The notes beneath the pieces were generated by a model. It did not search any database and had not been told where the DNA came from. It worked only from the letters and a program-made list of their open reading frames with translations. This document shows, one piece after another, positions 20,791 to 32,197 of a stretch of DNA of 64,000 nucleotides. The DNA is from Lolium rigidum. Its lineage: Eukaryota; Streptophyta; Magnoliopsida; Poales; Poaceae. Made by a program: the position numbers and the translations under genes. The stretch is taken from assembly GCF_022539505.1 (NCBI RefSeq), contig NC_061508.1, positions 64,241,754-64,305,753 of the forward strand, in the 5' to 3' direction. The first letter of the stretch is position 1, and each line of letters opens with the position of its first letter.

Positions 20791-22877
20791 ACTCCCCCCA
20801 AGCTTAGCTTATTGCTTGTCCTCAAGCAATTCAGTTAACAACTGAGTGCGATAAAGAACTTTCACGAACACATTTGCTCATATGATGTAAACATTCTCAT
20901 TATATGGACGAGTACTTAGGCAATTCATAATAAGATAAATGCAAATAAAGTCATCTAATAGTTATGTCAATCATGAAAAAGATACCAACAAACTAATAAT
21001 AAGCATCATGAAACATATCTATCAGCAGGATTGCAATGCTCATAAAAAGATATGATAAAGTGGTATCTCGCTTGCCCGTATTTGTACAGCAGAAACATAA
21101 ATGCCTGAGCACCTCTGAAGTTCATGGGAATACTAGAAGTAAAGATTATCAAAGATAAAAGCATCAAAATTATACCACAGCTTAACCATATTCTGGGACA
21201 AACATATTACACTAAGAATGACAATTATGCTCTCAAGAAGGTGCTCAAAGAAAGGATGGTGACTCAACATAAAAGTAAAAGATTGACCCTTCGCAGAGGG
21301 AAGCGGGGATTAACATGTGCTAGAGCTTTTCATTTTTAAAACAGAAGTAAAATTGTTTTGAGAGGTGTTTGTTGTTGTCAACGAATGGTAGTGGGCACTC
21401 TAACTACCTTGTCAACCCGACTTTCAAGAGCGGCTCCCATGAAGGACGTTATCTCTACCAGCAAGGTAGATCATCCTTCTTCTCTTTTGTTTACACATGT
21501 ATTTTAGTTTCATTATGGATGACACTCCTCCCAACCTTTGCTTACACAAGCCATGGCTAACCGAATCCTCGGGTGCCTTCCAACATTCACATACCATGGA
21601 GGAGTGTCTATTAGCAAATTAAGTTGCTTACTGATAAATCAGGGTAAAACATGTGAAGAGAATTATTAATGAAAGTTGTAATTAATTGGGGCTGGGCACC
21701 CCGTTGCCATCTCTTTTTGCAAAATTATTGGATAAGCGGATGTATATGCCACTAGTCCATTGGTGAAAGTCTTACTGACAAGATTGAAAGATAAAACACC
21801 ACATACTTCCTCATGAGCTATAAAACATTGACACAAATTGAGAAGTACTTTGAAGGTTTTAAAGGTAGCACATGAAAATTTACTTGTAATGGTTTGAAAT
21901 GCCATGCATAGGTATTTATGGTGGACACTTTGGAATAACTTGGTTTTCAGGGATTTGGAAGCACGAGCAGCATTCCCGCTCAGTACAAGTGAAGGCTAGC
22001 AATAGACTAGGAAGCGACAATCAAGAGAGCAATAACCGTCATAATCATGCTTGCGACAAAATAAAATTAACGGAGGCATAAAAGTGATACAAGAACTCTG
22101 AAGCAAAGTAAATCATCGAGGCTTAATTGACTTTTTGTTTTTCAGTCATATGCATGCGTGAGCATGTGCCAAGTCAATTCAAATGAATTATTCAGAGGAG
22201 GATACCACAATGTCATACCTATCTATGAATAAAACAATGCAAGCAAATATTTATGACATGCTACTCATTATTAATAAATTCGAGCTAAACATGAGAGATC
22301 ATGAACTACTAGACTTTCATTAAATGACATATACCTCACATGAACCAACTAACTATGCTCACATGGATGAGTATATGTACAAAAATGAAAACAAATAGAG
22401 TTCATACCAGCCTCTCACCACAGTCGAGTTGTCGTAGATCGTCATTATTGCCTTTCACTTGTGTGGCTTGAATAATATGAAATTAAAACCAAGCTCCAAC
22501 CACCGGAGACCGCTGAACTCCATAATAAACTTTACAAAACCGAAGAAGAACAACAAATATTTTTGGTGTTTTGGAATTGGAAACAAGAACAAAAGAAAAC
22601 AGGCAAACAAAGCAAAATCTTTTTGGATATTTGAATAGCAACCCGAATTAAAAACTAAGCAAGCTAATACTAAATACTAAATAAATAAATAGAGAGAAAC
22701 AACAGAAATATTTTTGGTATTTTCGTGTTTTGGAAAACAGAAATAAACAACAAGCAACAAAAAGAAAGAAAGAAAATCAAAACATGGATATACAAAGTAC
22801 CGACAAGATATGATATGTAAACGAGTGAGATGTCGATGTACCTCCCCCAAAGCTTAGGCTTTTGGCCTAAGTGGAGA
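20791..22877 (-). other. non-coding 3' region of D with two polypurine tracts
   Basis: AT-rich sequence with no credible ORF. Next to the LTR the minus strand reads AAGCTTGGGGGGAGT, the terminal PPT (about 20791-20807). A second purine tract, AGCTTTGGGGGAGG (22841-22855), follows the ORF stop and adjoins a hairpin CTTAGGC-TTTTG-GCCTAAG (22853-22871). The same region is present in D3 (51249-51927). Confidence 0.7.
22853..22871. repeat. hairpin beside an internal purine tract
   Basis: 7-bp arms CTTAGGC / GCCTAAG with a 5-base loop, immediately after the stop codon of the D ORF and overlapping the purine tract. Confidence 0.7.
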
Positions 22878-24025
22878 TCAACCCCACGGTGCCCATGAGG
22901 TGGCGCCTCCGTAATATGATGAAGGAGGATCCTGTCCTTGGTACAAGCTGGAGGACGCACTAGGATACGTGAAGGTGTACCCGTCAGAGGGCTCGACGTC
23001 CTCGGAGTCGTGCTGCTGGTGAAAGCCAAGTATCCTCAGCTGATTATCCACCTCCTCCTTGGAGCGCGACCACGGCCTCCTGCGAACACTGAACAAATCG
23101 GCCTGCGGCAAAGGGATTTCCCTGTCATCCCCGTCAATAAACAACATTCTATAGACAATATTTTCTAAATTAGAGTTAGTTGTGACAAATTGGTGACCCT
23201 TCATAGCAGCAATATCAAGCTTAATAGGAATTAATTTCTCATCACTAGGATCAACAGAAAGACCTAGATATGCAACAATACGTGAAGCAACAATTCCTCC
23301 ATAAATAGGTCCCTTATTAGATAAGCGACGAGCAATGAGAGCACCAAGATGATAAGGTGTACTTCCAATAAGTGCAAGCAACCGAAAAGCAAGATGATAA
23401 CTAGAAATGTTGCTAGTGTTCTCCATACCAAGAATGCTAGTAGCAAGATAGTAAGTGAAATATCTAATGGCGAGGAGCTGAATGTTCCTTATCTTGCCGC
23501 GCTGAATGGTACGGTCATCATCGTTGGTAACTTCTCGATAGAGTTCCATCAAAGCTTTGGGGCGGTTCTCGATCTTCTTGCTGTACCTATAGGAGTAATG
23601 TCCAATGCAGCACAAAAATCACCCAATTTCATAGTAATAGGCATATTATAAATCTTAAATTTAACTGATGGTGTGAAAGGTGTGTTGCTGAATTTAAAGC
23701 TTTCAACAAAGATTTTAGTTAGCATGTAAAATTGATCACTCTCATCTTCCATATAGGTAGACAATCCCACCCTATTAATGAGAAACACGAAGTCATCAAG
23801 TAGCCCTGCATTACGCAAAAAGTCAGTGCACGGAAAAGATGAAGCATTAGGAATCCCATTGTCCTCTTCATTTTCAAAGCTAGGTGCAATGACATCCTCA
23901 TCATAGGATCGCCTAACTCGAGTAGCTGCCCTTGAAGGCCTTGCCACTCTTGGCGTATCCCTCTCAAACACTTCTCCAAAGGTGTGGTTATGCATTTTCC
24001 TTTTCTGAAACTTTTCAACAAACAT
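22878..24025 (-). pseudogene. Athila-type downstream ORF of element D, one frameshift
   Basis: The minus-strand frame opens at ATG 24025 (MFVEKFQKRKMHNHTFGEVF) and is open to about 23580, where a missing base shifts the frame; it then continues open to the stop at 22878 (SSYYGGATSWAPWG). Joined in two frames it has about 380 residues. Blocks such as DFLRNAGLLDDFVFLINRVG, KLGDFCAALDITPIG, IRYFTYYLATSILG and NKGPIYGGIVASRIVAYLGL resemble the Athila ORF1 / plant transposon protein family often annotated in cereal genomes. The molecular function of that family is not established. It lies at the env-like position between pol and the 3' LTR, but I see no signal peptide or clear membrane anchor. Confidence 0.65.
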
Positions 24026-24083
24026 TATAAAAGTTGATTTTGAGACATATAAATGAGGGAGACTACTATAGGAACTTGATAGA

Positions 24084-25275
24084 TGATGGCGTGTATTTCA
24101 CACGTTCGTTGGGCAACCCCAAGAGGAAGGTATGATGAGCACAGCAGCAAGTTTTCCCTCAGAAAGAAACCAAGGTTTATCGAACCAGGAGGAGCCAAGA
24201 AGCACGTTGAAGGTTGATGGCGGCGGGATGTAGTGCGGCGCAACACCGGAGATTCCGGCGCCAACGTGGAACCCGCACAACACAACCAAACTACTTTGCC
24301 CCAACGAAACAGGTGAGGTTGTCAATCTCACCGGCTTGCTGTAACAAAGGATTAACCGTATTGTGTGGAAGATGATTGTTTGCGAGAAAACAAGAGAAAC
24401 AAGTATTGCAGTAGATTGTATTTCAAGTAAAGAGAATTGGACCGGGGTCCACAGTTCACTAGAGGTGTCTCTCCCATAAGACGAACAGCATGTTGGGTGA
24501 ACAAATTACGGTTGGGCAATTGACAAATAAAGAGAGCATGACAATGCACATACATATCATGATGAGTATAGTGAGATTTAATTGGGCATTACGACAAAGT
24601 ACATAGACCGCCATCCAACCGCATCTATGCCTAAAAAGTCCACCTTCGAGTTATCATCCGAACCCCTCCAGTATTAAGTTGCAAACAACAGACAATTGCA
24701 TTAAGTATGGTGCGTAATGTAATCAACAACTACATCCTTAGACATAGCATCAATGTTTTATCCCTAGTGGCAACAGCACAACACAACCTTAGAACTTTCT
24801 GTCACAGTCCCAGGTGTCAATGCAGGCATGAACCCACTATCGAGCATAAGTACTCCCTCTTGGAGTTAAAAGCATCTACTTGGCCAGAGCATCTACTAAT
24901 AACGGAGAGCATGCAAGATCATAAACAACACATGTATAACTTTGATAATCAACATAACAAGTATTCTCTATTCATCGGATCCCAACAAACGCAACATATA
25001 GAATTACATATAGATGATCTTGATCATGATAGGCAGCTCACAAGATCCGACAATGATAGCACAATGGGGAGAAGACAACCATCTAGCTACTGCTATGGAC
25101 CCATAGTCCAGGGGTAGACTACTCACACATCACACCGGAGGCGACCATGGCGGCGTAGAGTCCTCCGGGAGATGAATCCCCTCTCCGGCGAGGTGCCGGA
25201 GGCGATCTCCGGGATCCCCCGAGATGGGATCGGCGGCGACGGCGTCTCGGTAATGTTTTCCGTATCGTGGCTCTC
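24084..25275 (-). repeat. 3' LTR of B1, incomplete at the gap
   Basis: It aligns with 27163-28361 of the 5' LTR and stops at the N-run; about 400 bp are missing. Many one-base differences from the 5' LTR are CAG versus CGAG. Confidence 0.9.
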
Positions 25276-25375
25276 NNNNNNNNNNNNNNNNNNNNNNNNN
25301 NNNNNNNNNNNNNNNNNNNNNNNNNNNNNNNNNNNNNNNNNNNNNNNNNNNNNNNNNNNNNNNNNNNNNNNNNNN
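25276..25375. other. assembly gap (100 N)
   Basis: A run of exactly 100 N, the usual placeholder for a gap of unknown size. At least about 400 bp of LTR plus internal sequence must be missing. Confidence 0.98.
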
Positions 25376-26909
25376 AGTTTTTGCAAGAACTTTATAACTT
25401 CAGAGATGTGGCAATCATCAAAATTCAAACCATTATAATCTAAAGCAATGGGATCATCATCCCCAATGTTGGAAAAAATTTCAGCAGCTTTATCGCAGGC
25501 AGTTTCAGCAGTTTTAGCAGTTTGAGGCAGTTTTTCGCGCTTTGCATTAGAAGTGGAAACATTGCTAACACCAATTCTTTTATTAGTATGAGTAGGAGGT
25601 GCAGCAACATGTGTAGCATTAGCATTACTAGTGGTGGTAATAGTCCAAACTTTAGCTATATTCTTCTCTTTAGCTAGTTTTTCATTTTCTTCTCTATCCC
25701 ACCTAGCACGCTAGTTCAGCCATTAATCTTATATTCTCATTAATTCTAACTTGAATGGCATTTGCTGTAGTAACAATTTTATTTTCAATATCCCTATTAG
25801 GCATAACTTTCGATTTCAAAAGATCAACATCGGAGGCAAGACTATCAACTCTAGAAACAAGAATATCAATTTTATTGAGCTTTTCCTCAACAGATTTGTT
25901 AAAGGCAAGTTTGTGTACTAATAAATTCTTTAAGCATGGCTTCAAGTCCAGGGGTGAGTTCCTATTATTGTTGTAAGAATTTCCATAAGAATTACCATAG
26001 CCGTTGCCATTATTATAAGGATATGGCCTATAGTTGTTACTAGAATTGTTCCGGTAAGCATTGTTGTTGAAATTATTATTTTTAATGAAGTTTACATCAA
26101 CATGTTCTTCTTGTGCAACCAATGAAGCTAACGGAACATTATTAGGATCAACATTAGTCCTATCATTCACAAGCATAGACATAATAGCATCAACCTTATC
26201 ACTCAAGGAAGAGGTTTCTTCGACGAATTTACCTTCTTACCTTGTGGAGCTCTTTCCGTGTGCCATTCAGAGTAGTTGATCATCATATTATCAAGAAGCT
26301 TTGTTGCTTCACCAAGAGTGATGGACATAAAGGTACCTCCAGCAGCTGAATCCAATAAATTCCGTGAAGAAAAATTTAGTCCTGCATAGAAGGTTTGGAT
26401 GATCATCCAAGTAGTCAGTCCATGGGTTGGGCAATTTTTAACCAGAGATTTCATTCTTTCCCAAGCTTGAGCAACATGTTCAGTATCTAATTGTTTAAAA
26501 TTCATTATGCTACTCCTCAAAGATATAATTTTAGCAGGGGGATAATATCTACCAATAAAAGCATCCTTGCATTTAGTCCATGAATCAATACTATTCTTAG
26601 GCAGAGATAGCAACCAATCTTTAGCTCTTCCTCTTAATGAGAAAGGGAACAATTTTAGTTTAATAATATCACCATCTACATCTTTATATTTTTGCATTTC
26701 GCATAGTTCAACAAAATTATTAAGATGGGCAGCAAGCATCATCGGAACTAATTCCGGAAAATTGATCTTTCATGACAAGATTCCAGTAAAGCAGGTTTAA
26801 TTTCAAAGAATTCCGCTGTAGTAGCAGGTGGAGCAATAGGTGTGCATAAGAAATCATTATTATTTGTGGTTGTGAAGTCACACAACTTAGTATTTTCAGC
26901 GTTGGCCAT
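25376..26909 (-). pseudogene. gag polyprotein of B1 (Retrotrans_gag type), frameshifted, C-terminus lost in the gap
   Basis: The frame begins at ATG 26909 (MANAENTKLCDFTTTNNND), changes frame near 26765 and continues as the capsid-like block LKLFPFSLRGRAKDWLLSLP (about 26660-26600), AFIGRYYPPAK and AQAWERMKSLVKNCPTHGL (26490-26430), typical of Athila/Gypsy gag (PF03732). After another shift near 26205 comes an Asn/Tyr/Gly-rich linker (NNNFNNNAYRNNSSNNYRPY, 26085-25990) and a coiled-coil-like stretch (VEEKLNKIDILVSRVDSLAS). A stop lies near 25703; further frames continue to NFDDCHISEVIKFLQK at the gap edge. It would form the virus-like particle core. At least three frameshifts make it non-functional. 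Confidence 0.8.
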
Positions 26910-27133
26910 TTTAGCAATAGTAAATAAAGCAAACTAGATAAAGTAAATGCAAGTAAACTAATTTTTTTGTGTTTTCGATATAGCAAACAAGATAGCAAAT
27001 AAAGTAAAACTAGCAACTAATTTTTTGTATTTTGATTTAGTGCAGCAAACAAAGTAGTAAATAAAATAAAGCAAGACAAAAACAAAGTAAAGAGATTGAG
27101 AAGTGGAGACTCCCCTTGCAGCGTGTCTTGATC

Positions 27134-27156
27134 TCCCCGACAACGGCGCCGGAAAA
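27134..27156 (-). promoter_or_regulatory. primer binding site of B1
   Basis: The minus strand reads CCGGCGCCGTTGTCGGGGAG six bases or so after the LTR end, a tRNA-Asp-like PBS with two substitutions. Confidence 0.65.
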
Positions 27157-27162
27157 TATGCT

Positions 27163-28760
27163 TGATGGCGTGTATTTCACACGTTCGTTGGGCAACCCCA
27201 AGAGGAAGGTATGATGAGCACGAGCAGCAAGTTTTCCCTCGAAAAGAAACCAAGGTTTATCGAACCAGGAGGAGCCAAGAAGCACGTTGAAGGTTGATGG
27301 CGGCGGGATGTAGTGCGGCGCAACACCGGAGATTCCGCGCCAACGTGGAACCCGCACAACACAACCAAACTACTTTGCCCCAACGAAACAGATGAGGTTG
27401 TCAATCTCACCGGCTTGTCTGTAACAAAGGATTAACCGTATTGTGTGGAAGATGATTGTTTGCAGAGAAAACAAGTAGAAACAAGTATTGCAGTAGATTG
27501 TATTTTAGTAAAGAGAATTGGACCGGGGTCCACAGCTTCACTAGAGGTGTCTCTCCCATAAGACGAACAGCATGTTGGGTGAACAAATTACAGTTGGGCA
27601 ATTGACAAATAAAGAGAGCATGACAATGCACATACATATCATGATGAGTATAGTGAGATTTAATTGGGCATTACGACAAAGTACATAGACCGCCATCCAA
27701 CCGCATCTATGCCTAAAAAGTCCACCTTCAGAGTTATCATCCGAACCCCCTCCAGTATTAAGTTGCAAACAACGAGACAATTGCATTAAGTATGGTGCGT
27801 AATGTAATCAACAACTACATCCTTAGACATAGCATCAATGTTTTATCCCTAGTGGCAACAAGCACAACACAACCTTAGAACTTTCTGTCACCAGTCCCGG
27901 TGTCAATGCGGGCATGAACCCACTATCGAGCATAAGTACTCCCTCTTGGAGTTAAAAGCATCTACTTGGCCGGAGCATCTACTAATAACGGAGAGCATGC
28001 AAGATCATAAACAACACATGTATAACTTTGATAATCAACATAACAAGTATTCTCTATTCATCGGATCCCAACAAACGCAACATATAGAATTACATATAGA
28101 TGATCTTGATCATGATAGGCAGCTCACAAGATCCGACAATGATAGCACAATGGGGAGAAGACAACCATCTAGCTACTGCTATGGACCCATAGTCCAGGGG
28201 TAGACTACTCACACATCACACCGGAGGCGACCATGGCGGCGTAGAGTCCTCCGGGAGATGAATCCCCTCTCCGGCAGGGTGCCGGAGGCGATCTCCGGGA
28301 TCCCCCGAGATGGGATCGGCGGCGACGGCGTCTCGGCAATGTTTTCCGTATCGTGGCTCTCGGTACCGGGGGTTTCGTCACGGAGGCTATTTGTAGGCGG
28401 AAGGGCAAGTCAAGAGGCGGCACGGGGGCCCACACCACGGGGCCGCGCGGCCAAGGGGGGCCGCGCCGCCTAGGGTTTGGCCACCCCGTGGCCCCTCTTC
28501 GTCTCGTCTTCGGTCTTCTGGAAGCTTCGTGAGAAAATAGGCCTCCGGGCTTTTATTTCGTCCAATTCCGAGAATATTTCTTTACTAGGATTTCTGAAAC
28601 CAAAAACAGCGAAAACAACGAATCGGCACTTCGGCATCTTGTTAATAGGTTAGTTCCAGAAAATGCACGAATATGATATAAAGTGTGCATAAAACATGTA
28701 GATAACATCAATAATGTGGCATGGAACACAAGAAATTATCGATACGTTGGAGACGTATCA
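27163..28760 (-). repeat. 5' LTR of B1
   Basis: 1598 bp. Read on the minus strand it opens TGATACGTCTCCAACGTATC, closely like the A family for about 550 bp, and then continues with an unrelated R-U5 half ending GTGTGAAATACACGCCATCA. Confidence 0.92.
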
Positions 28761-28765
28761 ATAGA

Positions 28766-29553
28766 GTACTAAACATGCATCAAAACTAATTTTTACAACT
28801 TAGAACAAGCATGCAAGCTCACTTAACATGTCACCTACAGCAGCAAAATACTCAAGATATACTCAACTAAACAAAATTCTATTTAGATAATCGGAGGAGT
28901 CACATACCGGAGAACAAATGCTCCAAATCTCAGCAGCAAAGATGGGCTGAGCAAGGAGATCGAAAATCTCGAGCAAGAACAGACAAGAAACTCGGGTTTG
29001 AACAATGGTGTTGTGTTTTCCCGTGGAAGAGAGTGGAGTGGTAGGTGGATGAGTGAGTGGGGGCCAGGTGGGGCCCACACCACGAGGCGGCGCGCCCCCA
29101 TGCTTGGCCGCGCCAGCACATGGGGTGCAGCCCTGGGGTGCCCCACTGGTCAGCCCCAGGCACTCCCAGGTTGCAATTTAAAAGATAGGACCAGTGGTAT
29201 AATTTTTGTAAATTTTTGAAAACTTCGAAAAATGCACATTTCAGGGCAGAAAAAGATTTTCAAAATTTTAAACAACTAAAGCATCTTGCAAAACAAGTAG
29301 TACTACAGAAAGTAAAACAAGTGTGGAGAAAGAAAAAAAATGTTGTTTAGCTCTTTCATGCATTTAAAATGTACTTGTTAACAAGGTTGATCAAGTCTTG
29401 CCACCAAATAAATTTTACATGACATAAGAAGAAATAAACCTCAAATCAATCATGTTACCTTATATTGTATTGATATGGATCCAATTATAATATTTTGATA
29501 TCCTTCTTTAGGCTCATATATAGGACAATCAATAACTCCCACTTTGATAGTTC
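28766..29553 (-). other. non-coding spacer of D between protease and downstream ORF
   Basis: No credible ORF. It includes a GC-rich patch (29030-29170) resembling U3-like promoter sequence and CT-rich leader sequence downstream of it on the minus strand, which could promote the downstream ORF from an internal promoter; this is an inference only. Confidence 0.4.
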
Positions 29554-30590
29554 TCAAATTAGAAATTGTATTAACTCCATATACTTTATCAATCTTCTTG
29601 GGAAAATATGCTCCTTGTCATCAACATTGAAAGTAACTTTTCCTTTATTGCAATCAATAACAACCCCTGCAGTGTTAAGAAAAGGTCTTCCAAGAATAAT
29701 AGACATATTATCATCTTTAGGCATTTCCAACACAACAAAATCAGTTAATATTAAGCAATTATTAGCAACTTGAACAGGAACATCCTCACATATACCAACA
29801 GGAACAACGGTAGATTTATCAGCCATTTGCAAAGATATATCAGTTGGTATCAACTTATCTAAATAAATTCTCTTGTAAAGAGAAAAAGGTATAACACTAA
29901 CTCCTCGCTCCCAAATCACATAGAGCAGTTCTAACATAATTATTCTTGATGGAACAAGGGATAGTCGGTATACCTGGGTCTCCCAGCTTCTTTGGAGCCT
30001 TGCCATTGAAAGAGTAATTAGCAAGCATAGTGGAAATCTCCTCATTAGGAATTTTCCTTTTGTTAGAGACAATATCTTTCATATACTTTGAATAAGGAGA
30101 CAATTTAATAGCATCAGTCAAAGGGATTTGCAAGAACAAAGGTTTCATCCAATCACAAAATTTATTATAGTGTTCTTCCTCCTTTGATTTTAGTTTCTTA
30201 ACAGGAAAAGGCATTTGCTTTTGAACCTAAGGTTCTCTTTCATTACCATGTTTCTTAGCAATGAAATCTTATTTAGTGTACTTTTTATTTTTAGCATGCT
30301 TTTCAGGTTCATCTTCAACCTCTTCTTTATCAGAAACATCATTCTTATCATTATCTTTATCATGTTCATTACCACTTTCAGTTTCAGCATCATAAATAGA
30401 AATACTATTAGGATCATTAACAGGTTTAGAAGATTCTACAACAGTTTTATGTTTCTTCTTATTTTTCTTAGAAGGAGCACTAGTTTCTTTAGTTCGTTGA
30501 GAATCTTGTTCAACTCTTTTGGGATACCCCTCAGGATATAGAGGATCCTGAGTAGAAAACACCACCTCTAGTTGTTACTTCATAAGCATG
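29554..30590 (-). pseudogene. aspartic protease region of element D
   Basis: On the minus strand a Lys/Glu-rich linker (30565-30270) leads to PFPVKKLKSKEEEHYNKFCD (30210-30150) and then to the retropepsin-like domain: TALCDLGARS (about 29945-29915), where DLGA takes the place of the usual DTGA/DSGA active site, followed by IPFSLYKRIYLDKLIPTDIS and ILGRPFLNTAGVVIDCNKGK (29720-29640). The order matches Athila-type gag-pol. Frames shift near 30240, 29915 and 29610. In the intact family this enzyme would cut the gag-pol precursor. No reverse transcriptase follows. Confidence 0.75.
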
Positions 30591-30599
30591 TTTTTCTTT

Positions 30600-32110
30600 A
30601 GAAGTATTTTTTAACAAGTCATTTTGCACTTTAGTGAGTTGATCAATTTGAGTTTGAACCATCTGAAAATGTTTAACAAGCATCGTAACATCATTGGAGG
30701 TTCACTCCACAATATCATGCAATTTACTAATAGCTTGAGAATTTTCCATTAAATGATTCTCTACTCTCATATTAAAGTTATCTTGCTTAACAACATAATT
30801 ATCAAATTCATCTAAACATTGATCAGGAGGTTTTGAGTAAGGAATGTCTCCTTTATCAAAGCGTTGAAGAGAATGTACCTCAATTGTGGATGAAGGGGAG
30901 TTATCTTACATAAATCTTCTATGGGAGGTAAATTCTTCACATCTTCAGATTTAATACCTTTCTCTTTAAGAGATTTATTGGCTTCCCTCATATCTTCATC
31001 ATTTAATTCAATCATACCCCTCTTCTTCAATATTGGTGTTAGGGTTGGTTCAGGTGTAGTCCAATCATCATGATTTTGGCTTATTCTAGCCATTAATTCT
31101 GCAGCTTCGTCTGGAGTTCTTTTTCCTGAAAACACAACCAGCACAACTATCCAGGTATGCCCTAGACTCAATGGTTAGTCCACTATAAAATATATCAAGT
31201 AAGTCATGCTTTTCCAAATCATGTCCAGGCCGAGCTCTAAGAAGAGAGCAAAACCTTGCCCAAGCTTTCAGGCAATTTCTCTCCATCTTCCTGGTCAAAA
31301 CTATAAATTTTCTGCAAAGCAATATGTTGAGCACTAGCAGGAAAATATTTTCGAAACAAAACATCAAGCAAACCAATTGGACTATCAATAGAATCAGGAG
31401 GCAAACTATTATACCAAGTTTTAGCATCATCCTTTAATGAGAAAGGAAAAAATTTAGCAACAAAATAAGTACGCTTCTTGATATCATCAGAAAACAAGCT
31501 ACTCAAAGTAGAAAGCTCATTCATGTGCTCTACAACACTTTCTTTTCAGTACCACAAAAAGGTGTTTTCTCAACAATAGATATATGAGATAAACCAAGAG
31601 AAAAATCATAATCCTTATCCTTAATGTTTATAGGAGATGTGGCAAATTTAGGATCAGGAGACATTTTATATCTAACAGCATGTTGTGCAAGAAGCTTTTT
31701 AATGTTACTTGCACCAGTAGTAGCATTACATTTATCAATAAAATCATCATCAAGTTCCACATAATCTTCATCAGGATCATCACTAGAGTGTTCAACGGAC
31801 TCGGGTGAATTAACGAGTGTAACAATATTTTCATTAGGAATTTTAGTATTTTCAATTTGCCTAGACCTAGCAATTGTAGCATCTAGAAAAGGACCTAATG
31901 AACCATTATCATCAAGCACAGTAGAAGCATCATCAAAATTATAAGAGGAATTTTCAGATTCAGCAGAAGTACCAACACGTGAAGCTTGTGGTGGTGAAAC
32001 AAGTTGACTTATCACAGATGGTGAATCAGAGCAGCAGAGGTACTCAGAGTTGTACCTTTTCTTGTAGTGGATGGTAATATGGCGACTTTAGCATCGCGAG
32101 GTTTACCCAT
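30600..32110 (-). pseudogene. gag polyprotein of element D, several frameshifts
   Basis: The probable start is ATG 32110 (MGKPRDAKVAILPSTTRKGT), with a break near 32030. Long open pieces follow: an acidic N-terminal segment (32015-31530, DDPDEDYVELDDDFIDKC), the gag capsid-like block (31524-31237, FFPFSLKDDAKTWYNSLPPD), a block with SGLTIESRAYLDSCAGCVFR (31200-31140) and KRTPDEAAELMARISQNHDD, ending near 30812. Below that, to 30600, weakly open coiled-coil-like sequence continues towards the protease. This is Athila-type gag. At least four frame changes mean it is dead, though most of the protein can still be followed. Confidence 0.8.
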
Positions 32111-32167
32111 GATGGAGGATTTGTAGCGAACAATATCAATTCAGGTGAACTTGCAAATAAAGCTATG

Positions 32168-32190
32168 CTCCCCGGCAACGGCGCCAGAAA
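32168..32190 (-). promoter_or_regulatory. primer binding site of D
   Basis: The minus strand reads TGGCGCCGTTGCCGGGGAGC, eight bases inside the 5' LTR, the best-preserved PBS of this type in the window. Confidence 0.8.
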
Positions 32191-32197
32191 ATAGTCT

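Larger units (their letters stand above)
24084..28760 (-). mobile_element. LTR retrotransposon B1, nested in D, with an assembly gap
   Basis: The LTRs begin on the plus strand with TGATGGCGTG and end with GACGTATCA: 5' LTR 27163-28760 and 3' LTR from 24084, truncated by the N-run at 25276. The 5-bp duplication ATAGA is perfect (24079-24083 and 28761-28765). Inside are a PBS and a gag gene. The gap joins mid-LTR sequence on the left to the end of the gag region on the right, so any pol genes and the PPT would be hidden in it; autonomy cannot be judged. Confidence 0.93.

Noticed and set aside
32168..32190. tRNA gene signal near the PBS sequences
   Set aside because: Only the 3' acceptor complement is present, as expected for a primer binding site; no tRNA body is visible.
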